Made by a program: the position numbers and the translations under genes
Assembly: GCA_023250755.1 (NCBI GenBank)
Contig: JAHFAC010000167.1
Location: forward strand, 1-5,125
Direction: 5' to 3'
Source of the DNA: Bacteriovoracaceae bacterium
Lineage (GTDB): Bacteria; Bdellovibrionota; UBA1018
Length of the DNA stretch: 5,125 nucleotides
Part shown: positions 4,369-5,125 of the stretch, piece by piece
Layout: every line of letters begins with the position of its first letter
Position numbering within the stretch: position 1 is the first letter of the stretch
The notes under the pieces: model-generated
What the model was told of the DNA's origin: nothing
The model's input: the letters and a program-made list of their open reading frames with translations, nothing else
Database searches by the model: none

Positions 4369-5125
4369 ATGCCGCGTTTCTTAGAAAAAATTTCTGCTGC
4401 TGAACTTCAGAGTCTTTCTTTGATGCAAACTGCATTTTTTTTCCCGGTCGGCCCACTTGAGGATCATGGTCCTCATCTCCCCTTGGGTCTAGACGGAGCC
4501 GAAGCTGAAGCCGTTTGCTGGGCCCTGGCGGAAAAATTAGAACTCGATCAAAAAAATTGGGTAGGTGTGATCATGCCAAGGATGCCCTTGGGTATTGAAA
4601 GCAATACCACGTCCTGTGCCATTACGGTTCGGGGATACGTACTCCGAGACTGGTTGGTCGACTCTTGTACAGCGCTTTTTCACTTGGGCTTTCGTTATTT
4701 TATTTGTCTTTCGGGACATCCTGGACCCAGACAACTCACCGCAATTGAAGAGGCTAGCAAAATTCTCGATAGAAAAGCGGGGGGGATTTGGCCTCTTCGG
4801 CTTCTCAAGGGACGGCATAATCTTCCTGTTCTAGTCTCAGCAAGCTCAGCTTTGCCTAAAACCCCTGGTATTGCACCCACTTTACTCTGGCCAGATCCCA
4901 AAGAGCACGGGGGAAAAAGAGACACTTCGGTGGCCCTCCACCTCATGGCTGATCAAGTTGGCTCAATTTATCAAACCTTGCCCAGACATGATCGGGCAGA
5001 CACTTCATTAGAACGACTGATCAAGCGGTGGAAAAAACAAACTTCAGGATATTGGGGCACGCCAAACGAGGCCCGGCCTGAAGTGGGGGAAAAAATCCTC
5101 AAGGATCAAGTAGACACTCTTTACC
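4369..5125 (+). CDS. Creatininase-family amidohydrolase, 3' end cut by the window
   Basis: The first 252 residues of a metal-dependent hydrolase, with no stop before the right edge. The family cleaves cyclic amides, formamides or peptide-like bonds (creatininase, the FAPy deformylase ArfB, the mycofactocin peptidase MftE). Visible landmarks are PVGPLEDHGPHLPLGLD (26-42), whose E31, H33 and D42 match the metal ligands. LSGHPGPRQLTAIEEA (114-129) has H117 at the position of the usual NGHGGN histidine. EHGGKRDTSVAL (179-190) stands where HAG-x2-ETS is usual, and YWGTPNEARPEVGEKIL (228-244) is the typical C-terminal G-P-x-x-A-x-x-x-x-G block. Family members have about 240-270 residues, so little is missing. 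The ATG at 4369 is the first start after an in-frame stop at 4333 and has no Shine-Dalgarno sequence. It diverges from the membrane-protein gene across a short shared promoter region. The substrate is unknown; the altered HxGP motif argues against assuming creatinine. Confidence 0.9.
   Translation, partial: MPRFLEKISAAELQSLSLMQTAFFFPVGPLEDHGPHLPLGLDGAEAEAVCWALAEKLELDQKNWVGVIMPRMPLGIESNTTSCAITVRGYVLRDWLVDSCTALFHLGFRYFICLSGHPGPRQLTAIEEASKILDRKAGGIWPLRLLKGRHNLPVLVSASSALPKTPGIAPTLLWPDPKEHGGKRDTSVALHLMADQVGSIYQTLPRHDRADTSLERLIKRWKKQTSGYWGTPNEARPEVGEKILKDQVDTLY

Noticed and set aside
4319..4384. A 21-codon plus-strand open frame (ATG at 4319) overlapping the creatininase start in another frame, a possible leader peptide
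   Set aside because: No Shine-Dalgarno sequence, and it spans the candidate TTGACA element, so it would lie upstream of the predicted transcript.
4537..4946. Open frames 4537-4818 (-), 4595-4834 (+) and 4695-4946 (-)
   Set aside because: All lie inside the creatininase-family gene, whose frame shows conserved family motifs throughout; these are shadows.

Overview
The window reads as a gene-dense stretch of a Gram-negative chromosome of moderate GC content (mid-40s percent by eye). The outer-membrane theme (an LPS-heptose nucleotidyltransferase) rules for a Gram-negative envelope. The gene set and an unusual N-terminal motif in the RDD protein make me lean towards a Bdellovibrio-like lineage (Bdellovibrionota), but that assignment is an inference from general impression and not proven by the sequence.

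Left block, plus strand (1-2744): four closely spaced genes that look like one operon. They are the C-terminal part of a family 5 (oligopeptide type) ABC-transporter substrate-binding protein, cut by the left edge; RsmE, the 16S rRNA m3U1498 methyltransferase; an RDD-family membrane protein with a long soluble N-terminal arm; and a stand-alone RfaE2/HldE-type ADP-heptose synthase nucleotidyltransferase. Gaps are 12, 45 and 15 bases. A weak hairpin plus T-run overlaps the last stop codon.

Middle (2745-3239): a gene with its own TATAAT box and Shine-Dalgarno sequence encodes a 141-residue, highly charged, almost wholly alpha-helical coiled-coil protein of unknown role. It is convergent with the next block, with only 17 bases between the stops.

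Right block: on the minus strand, an unrecognised four-helix membrane protein (4285-3740) precedes a single-domain CheY-like response regulator (3682-3257). Divergent from them, a creatininase-family amidohydrolase starts at 4369 and runs off the right edge.

There is no mobile element, CRISPR array, tRNA or rRNA, and no gene-free stretch over 300 bases. I see no clear new multi-gene system. The most interesting pattern is that the three genes with no Shine-Dalgarno sequence (RDD protein, response regulator, creatininase) each have a TTGACA/TTGTCA element 37-39 bases before the start codon, as expected for leaderless mRNAs. Other points worth a look are the RDD N-terminal motif, the coiled-coil gene with a hairpin between its Shine-Dalgarno sequence and start, and the altered metal-site motif of the creatininase homologue.
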